A stretch of DNA of 10,891 bases from an uncultured Clostridia bacterium (GCA_910586575.1 CAJUJQ010000107.1:1-10891); one strand, 5' to 3'; numbered from the stretch's first letter, positions 1 through 6,340 are shown. Numbers and translations: made by a program. The notes: a model not told the origin generated them from the sequence alone.

Positions 1-327
1 GAGCTGCACCACATCAAGAAGGAAAATATCGGCTTAATTGAAGTGATGGGGCTTGCCGTCCTCCCGGCGCGGCTCAAGGAAGAGCTTTCGCTCGTTGCCG
101 AAAAGCTGGCTTCCGGCGCGGATCTCCGCGCGGACGAGCGCACCGAGAAGCACGCCGATTGGGCGGAGGGCTTCGCGAAGGATTACGAAATCACCGCCGA
201 AAACGCGTTTGAAATCGTCCAGAAGGAAGTCGGTTTCGTGTTCGCCAACGTGCTCGAACACGCGGGCGTGTACAAGCGCACCCCGGAAGGGACGGCAGCG
301 TTCCTGCGCTTCACAGCGTCGGTCTGA
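1..327 (+). CDS. galT: UDP-glucose--hexose-1-phosphate uridylyltransferase, class 2 (C-terminal part)
   Basis: This is the last 108 residues of a reading frame that is open from base 1 and runs in from outside the window. The segment NIGLIEVMGLAVLPARLKEE near its start, and the end pattern EVGFVFANVLEHAGVYK, are characteristic of the C-terminal domain of the class 2 GalT of Firmicutes. This enzyme transfers UMP between UDP-glucose and galactose-1-phosphate in the Leloir pathway in the cytoplasm. The His-Pro-His catalytic region of GalT lies upstream and is not visible. The frame closes with TGA at 325-327 and a hairpin follows within about 10 bases, so galT is probably the last gene of a galactose operon to the left. 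No frameshift is seen in the visible part. The family call rests on recognition of the C-terminal motif, not on a search. Confidence 0.88.
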   Translation, partial: ELHHIKKENIGLIEVMGLAVLPARLKEELSLVAEKLASGADLRADERTEKHADWAEGFAKDYEITAENAFEIVQKEVGFVFANVLEHAGVYKRTPEGTAAFLRFTASV

Positions 328-336
328 GCGTTCTAA

Positions 337-378
337 AAATGGGGGGACTGCCTCAAAAGCGCAGCCCTCCCATTTCTT
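337..378. terminator. Hairpin after galT, probably a bidirectional terminator
   Basis: AAATGGGGG at 338-346 and CTGC at 348-351 pair with GCAG at 361-364 and CTCCCATTT at 367-375, with a small internal mismatch. Read on the plus strand it ends galT and is followed by a short T-rich stretch. On the minus strand the stem is followed by ATTTTTAG, a better U-tract, so it may also act as a second stop for the minus-strand gene. Confidence 0.6.
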
Positions 379-399
379 GGATATCAAATTTGGATTCAT

Positions 400-451
400 C
401 AAAAAGGCCTGTCTGGAAACCGGGGTGTACCGATGGTTTCCGGACAGGCCT
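400..451 (-). terminator. Intrinsic terminator of the minus-strand URO-D-like gene
   Basis: Arms 405-421 and 435-451 form a 17-bp stem with a single G-U pair and a 13-base loop. On the minus strand the stem is followed by TTTTT (401-405 complement), the canonical intrinsic terminator layout. It lies about 50 bases downstream of the stop codon at 504-506. Confidence 0.9.
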
Positions 452-503
452 GAATTGATTAGCTGGGACTGATTTCCTCCGTCACAATCCGGTTTCCGGC
501 GGA

Positions 504-1853
504 TTATCCGTAAACGCGGGCGACTTCCTCGCGGGCAAGCTGCACCCAGCGTGCAGCGTTCTCGGGGCGGCGTCCCAGCGTGTGGTTGTCCTTCATCAAA
601 ATTTCAACGCGGTTTCCACACTGTTTGCAATAGCCCAGCACTTCGTTGAGGTGTTTGCGGATGTACGCTTCATCCGGGTTCGGTACGGCGATATCGGTCG
701 GGCTGACCTTCAGGCAGTAGACATAATCCCCGCCGAGCAGCTCGCTCATTTTGCGGCGGTCGGCCCAGGGCGACACCGAAACGCGGCGCAGGCGCGGGAT
801 TGCCGCTTTCACGTAATCCCAGCGGCGGTCAAGACCCTCGCAGCAGCCGTAATAATTGAGGCCGAAGCGGGACGCAAGCTCGGTCTGGTAGGGCAGGATA
901 AACTCGTTGACCATCTCCGGGGAAACCTCGCTGGTCTCCTGCGCCTCGTTGAAGCCCCACATATCCATCAGCCTGACCTGTCCCGGCGTGCCGTGCAGCT
1001 CGCTTGTCCAGCCCGTACCGCCCGAACCGATATACATGCTTTCACAGTTGTTGGGCAGCAGGCCGTTCTGTTCCAGGTAGTCGAATTTCACGAGGTAGCC
1101 GTCGGTAAACAGCCGCATCATTTCATGTACCTTTTCGGGGTAGTCGTAGAAATCGCACATCATATTTTCCATGCCGCGCAGGTTGGAATAGGACAGCGAC
1201 AGGTCGGGGGACCACCACCATTTATGCCGGAACTCAACCTCTAAAATCCCGTCAAAAACCTCCTGCGCCAGCGCAAAGGCGCGGTTGGAGGCTTCCCAGT
1301 CAATCCGGATTTCCGGCGTTTTGATTACCGTGGACAGGTCCAGCTCTTCGAATTCGTCCTCGTCCAAGTCAGACAGCGGGGATTTCCAGACATACGCTTC
1401 GCCCTTGGTCGGGTCGCCGATCCGCTCCTCGGCGATGCCCCAAGCGGTGTCCACCGCGTGATAGGGCAGGTACAGTTTGGCTTCGACGACCTTGTCGTCC
1501 TTGAGGACATCCGCCCAGTGGATTTCCTTGCGCAGCCACATTTCCCAATCCTGCGCCATTTCGCCTTCACACTGAATCGTTTCCGCCCACGGGAAAATTT
1601 CGTTCCAGCCGTTTTCACAGTCAATGAAAATCACCGGCTGCTCGGTTTTCAGGTCGTTATGTGCTGTCCACAGCGCGATTTTCTCCTGTTCACAGGGGCG
1701 CTCCGCAAGGGAACGCAGTTTATCCCCCAGCCCGCGCAGGATTTCGCGGTCATGCCCGGAAACCACGCACTGTTCGATCGGCCAGCCGTGTACCATCAGG
1801 TTGCCGCCCTGCCCCTGGTCGATGCGGTTTGCTGCTTTCTGTTCGTCCATCAT
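504..1853 (-). CDS. Uroporphyrinogen decarboxylase (URO-D) superfamily protein, methyltransferase-like
   Basis: A 449-residue soluble protein. It belongs to the URO-D fold family, which includes HemE and the MtaA/MtbA-type corrinoid:coenzyme M methyltransferases. Supporting patterns are the N-terminal segment around residues 72-88 (PVIFIDCENGWNEIF), the central GMENMMCDFYDYPEKVHEMM at 227-246, a segment with adjacent cysteines (YYGCCEGLD, 334-342) where MtaA-type enzymes carry zinc ligands, and KDNHTL at 421-426. It lacks the N-terminal arginine-rich HemE signature and is about 100 residues longer than HemE, so haem synthesis is unlikely. A role in transferring methyl groups from a methylated substrate is inferred from the fold. 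No corrinoid-protein gene is visible here. The start ATG at 1853-1851 is preceded by AAAGGGC (1867-1861), 7 bases away; a second ATG follows directly. It is transcribed away from a PocR/AraC regulator that probably controls it. Confidence 0.8.
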   Translation of the reverse strand: MMDEQKAANRIDQGQGGNLMVHGWPIEQCVVSGHDREILRGLGDKLRSLAERPCEQEKIALWTAHNDLKTEQPVIFIDCENGWNEIFPWAETIQCEGEMAQDWEMWLRKEIHWADVLKDDKVVEAKLYLPYHAVDTAWGIAEERIGDPTKGEAYVWKSPLSDLDEDEFEELDLSTVIKTPEIRIDWEASNRAFALAQEVFDGILEVEFRHKWWWSPDLSLSYSNLRGMENMMCDFYDYPEKVHEMMRLFTDGYLVKFDYLEQNGLLPNNCESMYIGSGGTGWTSELHGTPGQVRLMDMWGFNEAQETSEVSPEMVNEFILPYQTELASRFGLNYYGCCEGLDRRWDYVKAAIPRLRRVSVSPWADRRKMSELLGGDYVYCLKVSPTDIAVPNPDEAYIRKHLNEVLGYCKQCGNRVEILMKDNHTLGRRPENAARWVQLAREEVARVYG

Positions 1854-1913
1854 TTTACACGCCCTTTCTGAAAATCGCGCCAGCCGGCGCTGTGCCGCTG
1901 GAACCTTGCCTGT

Positions 1914-1942
1914 ATCCTATCACAGAATGGTCCGCCGTGCAA
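1914..1942 (-). promoter_or_regulatory. Promoter of the URO-D-like gene
   Basis: Read on the minus strand, TTGCAC (1942-1937) is separated by 17 bases from TAGGAT (1919-1914). The -10 is preceded by TGA, giving an extended -10 of the TGN type. The predicted start, near 1907, leaves a leader of about 54 bases before the ATG at 1853. Confidence 0.75.
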
Positions 1943-2090
1943 GCACCTGAGCACCATTCAAAACGTGGGTTTAGGCATTTTTTTGTGCGCTTTCCGGCGC
2001 TTTCAGCCTTGATGCCTGCCTGTCGGGGCGGCTGCGGCGCCGCTGTTCCCGGCGTCGTCATGAATTTTTGTAAGGCGCGCAGAAAAAGAT

Positions 2091-2115
2091 AATCGATTTT
2101 CAAAAGAAAACGATT
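2091..2115. repeat. Imperfect inverted repeat, possible operator
   Basis: AATCGATTTTC (2091-2101) faces GAAAACGATT (2106-2115), which is its reverse complement apart from one extra A in the left arm. The repeat lies about 35 bases upstream of the plus-strand -10 box. That is a plausible position for binding by the regulator encoded downstream. The function is inferred from position only. Confidence 0.4.
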
Positions 2116-2145
2116 GATTCCGTGATCGTATTATTGCAGAAAGTA

Positions 2146-2154
2146 TGATATAAT
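2146..2154 (+). promoter_or_regulatory. Extended -10 promoter of the PocR/AraC regulator
   Basis: TGA-TATAAT at 2146-2154 is a full consensus -10 with the TGN extension. No good -35 stands at 16-18 bases (TCGTAT at 2126-2131 is poor), which fits an activator-dependent or extended -10 promoter. The predicted start near 2161 gives a leader of about 215 bases. A second TATAAT at 2289-2294 has neither a -35 nor a TGN. Confidence 0.6.
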
Positions 2155-2376
2155 ATATTTTTTACAGATATTGATTCCGGATTCCGTCAGGCAGCATTCC
2201 GAAGAATGCACAATGAACGCGCCCTCCGGGAAAATAATTCAAAAACAGAACAACCGCATACAAGAAAACTGGTATTCCGACATGGTATTATAATATATCA
2301 GAGAAGAAGAAGGCAGCGCACCGCGGCAAATCCGCTGCCGTTCCCGCTGTACTGCCGCTGCAAAAGGAGGAAGCCA

Positions 2377-3546
2377 ATGGATATCCCGGAACAGTGTTTA
2401 TGGTTCTGCGGCCATGTCACCGCGCTGACCGGCGTGCATTGCACGCTGCTGAACATCCTGACCAAGGACTTTGCCATACCGCCCTTTCAAAACGGCTGCG
2501 CGCTGGACGCAGGCGACTGCTCGGCCTCGCATACCCATCTGTACGGCACGTATGAGGCACAGCGCTGGGCGGGCAAATATATCTATTATTGCCCGCGTGG
2601 GCTGGTGTTCTGCGCGGTCATTCCGCAGATGCCCGGGCCACCGGCAGAGCACTGCATGATTATCGGCCCGGTCATCATGACCAACAGCCTGGAGGACCCG
2701 TTTGACGACCCGCTGAACGACCCGGACAGCTTGAGCGGCATCCCACGCATGACCACCGCGCAGGTGCATTCGCTCTGCGAATTGGCGGCGGCGACCCTTT
2801 CGCCGTTCCCGCAGGCGAACCGTGAGGAATCCGCGGGATCGTCCTCATTTATGAAGATGATGTACGACTACGCGGTCGATATCCGTCCGCGCGCCTATCC
2901 GGTGGAAAGCGAGCACCAGCTTCAGGAATACATCCGTACCGGCAGCAAATCCGCCGCGCAAAAGCTGCTCAACGAGCTGCTTGCCCAGCTGTACGCCAGT
3001 ACGGGCAACGACCTTGACCGCATCCGCCCCCGCATCCGGGAGCTGCTGGTGCTGATGAACCGCGCGGCCATCGACGGCGGTGCGGATACCGATGAAATTT
3101 TCAGCCTGTGCTGCCGCTACGAGCAGGAGCTGGACACACTGGACAGCATTGAGGATTTGAACCGCTGGCTGGGGATGATACTGCATCAATTTATCGGGTT
3201 TGTGTTTGATTTCAACGCGATTAAGCACCAAAATGTCATTTTCAAAGCGACTGCCTATATGAAAGAGCATATGTCCGAGCGGCTGTCGCTCGACCAGGTC
3301 GCGGCGCAGGTGTACCTCTCCAAATCGTATTTTTGCCGCATTATCAAGAGCGAACTGGGCTGTACATTCACCGAATATGTCAACCGCCTGCGCATTGAGC
3401 GGAGCAAAACGCTGCTGCAAAGCTCACAGATGTCGATTGCCGAAATCTCGCTGGCGGTCGGCTTCGACGACCAGAGCTATTTCACGCGGATTTTCAAGCG
3501 GCAGACCGGCTGCTCGCCCGGAAAGTTCCGGGAACAGCGCCCCTAA
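2377..3546 (+). CDS. AraC-family regulator with N-terminal PocR-like sensory domain
   Basis: A 389-residue cytoplasmic transcription regulator. The start ATG at 2377 has a near-perfect AAAGGAGG (2363-2370) 6 bases upstream. The frame is open back to 2206, but no other start has such a site. Residues 1-105 resemble the PocR ligand-binding domain: C41, C48 and H52 are followed by YEAQRWAGKYIYYCPRGLVF (59-78) and MIIGPVIM (94-101). Residues 180-270 are a helical linker. Residues 288-389 are a typical AraC double helix-turn-helix: LSLDQVAAQVYLSKSYFCRI for the first, then SIAEISLAVGFDDQSYFTRI, FKRQTGCSPGKFR. PocR-domain regulators are known to sense small metabolites such as diols and often sit next to methyl-transfer or diol genes. 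Here the divergent neighbour is a URO-D methyltransferase-like gene, so local control of that gene is the likely job. The ligand is unknown. Confidence 0.87.
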   Translation: MDIPEQCLWFCGHVTALTGVHCTLLNILTKDFAIPPFQNGCALDAGDCSASHTHLYGTYEAQRWAGKYIYYCPRGLVFCAVIPQMPGPPAEHCMIIGPVIMTNSLEDPFDDPLNDPDSLSGIPRMTTAQVHSLCELAAATLSPFPQANREESAGSSSFMKMMYDYAVDIRPRAYPVESEHQLQEYIRTGSKSAAQKLLNELLAQLYASTGNDLDRIRPRIRELLVLMNRAAIDGGADTDEIFSLCCRYEQELDTLDSIEDLNRWLGMILHQFIGFVFDFNAIKHQNVIFKATAYMKEHMSERLSLDQVAAQVYLSKSYFCRIIKSELGCTFTEYVNRLRIERSKTLLQSSQMSIAEISLAVGFDDQSYFTRIFKRQTGCSPGKFREQRP

Positions 3547-3596
3547 ACACAAGGCGGCACACCCCGGAGCATGCTTGCCGCATGCACGATAAAATT

Positions 3597-3676
3597 TGCA
3601 GGGGAGGGGCTTGCCCCTCCCGTTTTTTCGCGGAAGCCGCCGTTTCGCGCGGGAGGAGGCAAGCCCTTCCCCTACA
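3597..3676. repeat. Inverted pair of REP-like palindromic repeats
   Basis: Copy 1 (3597-3621, plus) begins TGCAGGGGAGGGGCTTGCC. Copy 2 (3676-3651, minus) begins TGTAGGGGAAGGGCTTGCC. They match over 25-26 bases with two substitutions and one single-base indel, facing each other across about 29 bases. This is the head-to-head layout of REP/BIME elements. GC-rich palindromes of this kind are scattered between genes in related gut Clostridia (from general knowledge; not searched here). Confidence 0.7.
3602..3628 (+). terminator. Intrinsic terminator of the PocR/AraC regulator
   Basis: GGGAGGGGC (3602-3610) and GCCCCTCCC (3613-3621) form a perfect 9-bp GC-rich stem with a two-base spacer. G and six T follow (3623-3628). 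It lies about 55 bases after the stop codon. The stem is also the left copy of a REP-like repeat. Confidence 0.85.
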
Positions 3677-3735
3677 GGTGCCGGCACCGTCACAGCACAC
3701 CCAAAGTTAACATACCACCGCAGCCATGGACAGTA

Positions 3736-3860
3736 AGGAACTGTTCAAAAATAACCTGCGACAATCGCTTGCATCTTCTTCCGCCATACCGCGCCCGGTT
3801 TCCTTGACAGGCGGAAGAATCCGCGGCGCGCTTGTCCCAATTGATTGATTCACAGTTCCT
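3736..3860. mobile_element. MITE-like 125-bp element with terminal inverted repeats
   Basis: AGGAACTGT at 3736-3744 and its reverse complement ACAGTTCCT at 3852-3860 bound a 125-base segment without coding capacity. The two halves resemble each other all the way in: after aligning the arms, GACAA and the inner TTCTTCCGCC (3776-3785) recur in the right arm (GGCGGAAGAA, 3810-3819). The whole segment can therefore fold into a long imperfect hairpin with a 24-base loop. TA stands at both edges (3734-3735 and 3860-3861), compatible with a TA target duplication. No transposase is present, so mobilisation in trans is inferred. Confidence 0.6.
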
Positions 3861-3897
3861 AAATTGAATTTTGCAAACAGAACGCAAAGCATACCGG

Positions 3898-3925
3898 TTG
3901 CACTCTGCTAAAAGTGTGCTATACT
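3898..3925 (+). promoter_or_regulatory. Promoter of the aminotransferase gene
   Basis: TTGCAC (3898-3903), a 16-base spacer and TATACT (3920-3925), the latter preceded by TGC, an extended -10. The predicted start near 3932 gives a leader of about 30 bases. Confidence 0.75.
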
Positions 3926-3961
3926 AAAGAAAGAAAGCAAAAGAAAGAGAGGCACCACCGT

Positions 3962-5149
3962 ATGCTGAACCAAGACCTGGTCGGGCTGGGAAAAAAACGC
4001 TCGACCATCCGTGAGATATTTGAATATGGGAACGCCCGCGCGAAGGAAATCGGGCGGGAGAATATTTTCGACTTTTCCATCGGGAACCCCAACGTCCCCG
4101 CGCCGGACGCCGTGCGCCGGACGCTGCTTTCGCTGGTTGAGAATACCGACCCGGTCGCGCTGCATGGCTATACCTCGGCGCAGGGCGCGGAGCCGGTGCG
4201 CGCGAAAATTGCCGAATCCCTGAACCGCCGCTTTGGCACGGCGTACCACGCGGGCAGCCTTTATATGACGGTCGGCGCTGCGGCGGCGATTTCCATCTGT
4301 TTTAAGGCGCTGACGTGTTCGCCGGAGGATGAGTTCATTGTTTTTGCGCCGTTCTTCCCGGAATATTCGGTGTTTATCGAAAAGGGGGCGGGGGCAAAAT
4401 GTGTGATTGTCCCGCCCAGAATCGAGGATTTCCAGATTGATTTTGACGCCTTTGCCCGCTGCCTGTCGCCGCGCACCCAAGCGGTCGTCGTCAACTCGCC
4501 GAGTAACCCGGCGGGCGCGGCTTACTCCGCCGAAACGCTGACGCGCCTTTCCGCGCTCCTGCAAGAAAAGTCGGCGGAATACGGCCATACCATCTACCTG
4601 ATTTCGGACGAGCCTTACCGGGAAATCGTTTATGACGGCATTGCCCTGCCCTGCCCGGCGCGCTTCTACCCGGCAACGCTGATGTGTTATTCCTATTCCA
4701 AATCGCTGTCCCTGCCAGGGGAGCGCATTGGTTATGTCGCTGTCCCCGACGTGCCCGAATTCATTGATTTGTATGCCGCCGTCTGCGGCGCGGGGCGCGT
4801 GCTGGGCTATGTCAACGCCCCCAGCCTGTTCCAGCTGGCGGCCGCGGAATGCGCCGGGGAAACCGCCGACCTGTCTGTCTACGCGGAGAACCGCCGGCTG
4901 TTGTACGAGGGGCTGACCGCGATGGGCTACCGCTGCGTCAAGCCGGACGGCGCGTTTTATCTGTTCCCGCAGACACTGGAGCCGGACGACCGCGCGTTCT
5001 GTGAACGCGCCAAGAAATACGAGCTTTTGCTGGTTCCCGGCGCTGATTTCGGTGCGCCTGGCCATATGCGGATTTCCTACTGTGTGCAGACCGGGCAGAT
5101 CCGGCGGGCGCTGCCGCTGTTCCAAAAGCTGGCGGAGGAATATCAGTAA
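3962..5149 (+). CDS. Pyridoxal phosphate-dependent aminotransferase, class I/II
   Basis: A 395-residue cytoplasmic aminotransferase of fold type I, in the aspartate aminotransferase-like group. The chosen ATG at 3962 has AGAGAGG (3946-3952) 9 bases upstream; an in-frame GTG at 3914 lies inside the promoter. Visible family marks are GNPNVPAPDAV at 41-51, the GYTSAQGAEPVR segment at 69-80, SNPAG at 181-185 (N182 contacts PLP), ISDEPYR at 214-220 (D216 binds the pyridine nitrogen), SYSKSLSLPGERIGY at 244-258 with K247 as the Schiff-base lysine, and HMRISY at 368-373 with R370 for the substrate carboxylate. It is full length and intact. The amino donor cannot be read from sequence; aspartate or alanine/aromatic types are possible. 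It is a single-gene unit with its own promoter and terminator, so the neighbourhood gives no help on the pathway. Confidence 0.9.
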   Translation: MLNQDLVGLGKKRSTIREIFEYGNARAKEIGRENIFDFSIGNPNVPAPDAVRRTLLSLVENTDPVALHGYTSAQGAEPVRAKIAESLNRRFGTAYHAGSLYMTVGAAAAISICFKALTCSPEDEFIVFAPFFPEYSVFIEKGAGAKCVIVPPRIEDFQIDFDAFARCLSPRTQAVVVNSPSNPAGAAYSAETLTRLSALLQEKSAEYGHTIYLISDEPYREIVYDGIALPCPARFYPATLMCYSYSKSLSLPGERIGYVAVPDVPEFIDLYAAVCGAGRVLGYVNAPSLFQLAAAECAGETADLSVYAENRRLLYEGLTAMGYRCVKPDGAFYLFPQTLEPDDRAFCERAKKYELLLVPGADFGAPGHMRISYCVQTGQIRRALPLFQKLAEEYQ

Positions 5150-5163
5150 GCTTAACCGCAAAG

Positions 5164-5204
5164 CGGCGGATTCCCGCGACAGCTGCCCAAAATCCGCCGT
5201 TTTT
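5164..5204 (+). terminator. Intrinsic terminator of the aminotransferase gene
   Basis: CGGCGGATT (5164-5172) pairs perfectly with AATCCGCCG (5191-5199) and is followed by TTTTT (5200-5204). It begins 15 bases after the stop codon. Confidence 0.88.
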
Positions 5205-5220
5205 GCAGGTTTTATGCAAC

Positions 5221-5294
5221 TGAAAAAGTTTTTTTGAAATTTGCTCAAATTTTTTGAAAAAACACTTGACATTTCCCGGGAAACTGCGTATAAT
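5221..5294 (+). promoter_or_regulatory. Strong SigA promoter of the tRNA operon with AT-rich upstream element
   Basis: TTGACA (5266-5271), 17 bases and TATAAT (5289-5294) match the consensus at all twelve positions with ideal spacing. The 45 bases upstream are phased A and T tracts that look like an UP element. This is the design expected of a stable-RNA promoter. The start near 5301 lies about 43 bases before the first tRNA. Confidence 0.92.
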
Positions 5295-5343
5295 ATCAAT
5301 GTCGCCGAACGAAATGCATGACGCGACTGTGAAGAATGGATAT

Positions 5344-5420
5344 GGCGGTATAGCTTAGTTGGCTAGAGCGTTCGGTTCATACCCGAAAGGTCATTGGTTC
5401 AAGTCCAATTACCGCTACCA
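5344..5420 (+). tRNA. tRNA-Met (CAT), elongator type
   Basis: A 77-base cloverleaf with acceptor arm GGCGGTA/TACCGCT (G-U at the first pair), anticodon stem TTCGG/CCGAA, anticodon CAT at 5378-5380, TTCAAGT T-loop and encoded CCA (5418-5420). The body resembles the Firmicutes elongator tRNA-Met, not initiator tRNA. CAT could in principle be read as tRNA-Ile2 after lysidine modification, but the GGCGGT acceptor start favours Met. Confidence 0.93.
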
Positions 5421-5427
5421 TTTTTTC

Positions 5428-5502
5428 GGCCCGTTGGTCAAGCGGTTAAGACACCGCCCTTTCACGGCGGTAACGCGGGTTCGAGTCCCGCACGGGTCAC
5501 CA
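5428..5502 (+). tRNA. tRNA-Glu (TTC)
   Basis: A 75-base cloverleaf with acceptor arm GGCCCGT/ACGGGTC, anticodon stem CCGCC/GGCGG, loop CTTTCAC with anticodon TTC at 5461-5463, GTTCGAG T-loop and encoded CCA. Only 7 bases separate it from tRNA-Met, so they share one transcript. Confidence 0.95.
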
Positions 5503-5505
5503 TCC

Positions 5506-5581
5506 GGAAGTTTAGCTCAGCTGGGAGAGCATCTGCCTTACAAGCAGAGGGTCAGCGGTTCGAGCCCGTTAACTTCCACCA
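5506..5581 (+). tRNA. tRNA-Val (TAC)
   Basis: A 76-base cloverleaf with acceptor arm GGAAGTT/AACTTCC, anticodon stem TCTGC/GCAGA, loop CTTACAA with anticodon TAC at 5539-5541, TTCGAGC T-loop and encoded CCA. It starts 3 bases after tRNA-Glu and is the last gene of the cluster. Confidence 0.95.
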
Positions 5582-5582
5582 G

Positions 5583-5618
5583 AAATGCCGCTGGTTCCTA
5601 TGAACCAGCGGCATTTTT
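5583..5618 (+). terminator. Terminator of the tRNA operon
   Basis: A perfect 15-bp stem (5583-5597 with 5602-5616) carries a CTAT loop and runs into five T (5614-5618). It begins directly after the CCA of tRNA-Val. Confidence 0.93.
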
Positions 5619-5680
5619 GCATCCCGGCGGCAGACTGTCCAGAAGTAACCATATTGTAGCTTTTCTATGATAAAACAGAG

Positions 5681-5689
5681 TGATATAAT
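5681..5689 (+). promoter_or_regulatory. Extended -10 promoter of nrdR
   Basis: TGA-TATAAT at 5681-5689 is a full -10 with the TGN extension. No good -35 lies at 17 bases. The predicted start near 5696 leaves a leader of about 56 bases. Confidence 0.6.
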
Positions 5690-5751
5690 AAGGATATACC
5701 AGATATTGGGGTGGACTGTTTCTCAACCCACAGGAAAAGGAGGGCGGGACA

Positions 5752-6207
5752 ATGAAATGTCCATTTTGTGGCTATGCGGACAGCAAGGTGGTGGATTCCC
5801 GGCCGGCGGACGAGGGCAGCAGCATCCGGCGGCGGCGCGAATGCCTGAAATGTGGGAAGCGCTTCACTACCTATGAAACCATCGAGCGTACACCGCTGAT
5901 GCTGGTCAAGCGCGACGGCACCCGCCAGCCATACGACCGCCAGAAACTGCTGAACGGCATTATTAAAGCCTGCGAAAAGCGTCCGGTGTCCATCCAGCGG
6001 ATGGAAGAGCTGGTCAATAAGATTGAACAGCGGCTGTTTAGCTCGCTGGATTACGAGATTTCCTCCAAGCTCATCGGCGAGATGGTAATGGAGGAGCTGC
6101 GCTCGGTTGATGAGGTCGCATATGTGCGCTTTGCGTCGGTTTACCGCCAGTTTAAGGATATCAATACCTTTATGGAAGAGCTGAACATGCTCATTAAGGA
6201 TAAGTAA
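5752..6207 (+). CDS. nrdR: Transcriptional repressor NrdR
   Basis: A 151-residue, full-length NrdR, the nucleotide-sensing repressor of ribonucleotide reductase genes. The N-terminal zinc ribbon has C3 and C6 in MKCPFCG and C31 and C34 in CLKCGKRF. Between them lies VVDSRPADEGSSIRRRREC, the conserved DNA-contact stretch. From about residue 49 an ATP-cone follows (LMLVKRDGTRQPYDRQKLLN), which binds ATP/dATP and couples dNTP levels to DNA binding. The start ATG has AAAAGGAGGG (5735-5744) 7 bases upstream. No ribonucleotide reductase gene is in the window, and no convincing NrdR box was seen around nrdR itself. It forms a single-gene unit between the tRNA operon and glnN, each separated by a strong terminator. 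Confidence 0.97.
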   Translation: MKCPFCGYADSKVVDSRPADEGSSIRRRRECLKCGKRFTTYETIERTPLMLVKRDGTRQPYDRQKLLNGIIKACEKRPVSIQRMEELVNKIEQRLFSSLDYEISSKLIGEMVMEELRSVDEVAYVRFASVYRQFKDINTFMEELNMLIKDK

Positions 6208-6213
6208 CCCCAG

Positions 6214-6243
6214 CCGGTGCGGCATCTGCCGCGCCGGTTTTTT
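6214..6243 (+). terminator. Intrinsic terminator of nrdR
   Basis: CCGGTGCGGCA (6214-6224) and TGCCGCGCCGG (6227-6237) form an 11-bp stem with one G-U pair and a TC apex, followed by six T (6238-6243). It begins 7 bases after the stop codon. Confidence 0.92.
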
Positions 6244-6340
6244 GGCTGCACAGCCATGGGAAGTTGCACAGCTTTTTGCCCCGCAAACAGTTGGTTTGTG
6301 AGCGGTTGTGCCAAAATCATGGAATTTGCTACGCTTCCCC

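Larger units (their letters stand above)
1854..2376. other. Divergent control region between the URO-D-like gene and the PocR/AraC regulator
   Basis: This 523-base gene-free stretch holds the minus-strand promoter (1914-1942) and the plus-strand promoter (2146-2154). It also has several short repeats: GCGCTTTC twice at 1987-1994 and 1997-2004, one helical turn apart; an imperfect inverted repeat at 2091-2115; and TTGATTCCG at 2114-2122 and again at 2171-2179, on either side of the plus-strand -10. A small perfect hairpin, GCATTC-CGAA-GAATGC, lies in the regulator leader at 2194-2209. The reading frame of the regulator is open upstream to 2206, but that part has no ribosome binding site and does not look like protein. 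Confidence 0.6.
3547..3961. other. Gene-free region rich in repeats
   Basis: No plausible protein gene is seen in these 415 bases. In order they hold a GCATGC-TTGCC-GCATGC hairpin (3569-3585), a terminator that is also half of a REP-like inverted pair (3597-3676), a MITE-like element (3736-3860) and the promoter and ribosome binding site of the aminotransferase gene (3898-3961). Confidence 0.7.

Noticed and set aside
504..1853. Genuine HemE uroporphyrinogen decarboxylase
   Set aside because: The N-terminal HemE signature is absent, the protein is about 100 residues too long, and the partner is a PocR-type regulator with no haem genes nearby.
2206..2376. 57-residue N-terminal extension of the PocR/AraC regulator
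   Set aside because: Open in frame, but without a ribosome binding site and of basic, low-complexity composition; the ATG at 2377 has AAAGGAGG at ideal spacing and begins the conserved domain.
3804..3832. TTGACA inside the MITE-like element as a promoter
   Set aside because: The position 17 bases downstream reads CGCGCT, which is not a usable -10.
3908..5299. Long open frame on the minus strand opposite the aminotransferase gene
   Set aside because: Shadow of a clear PLP enzyme; it crosses the promoter and the terminator of that gene and has no recognisable domain.
5640..5751. NrdR box upstream of nrdR
   Set aside because: ACCATATTGTAG near 5648-5659 has only partial similarity to the known palindrome, and no second box stands at the usual spacing.
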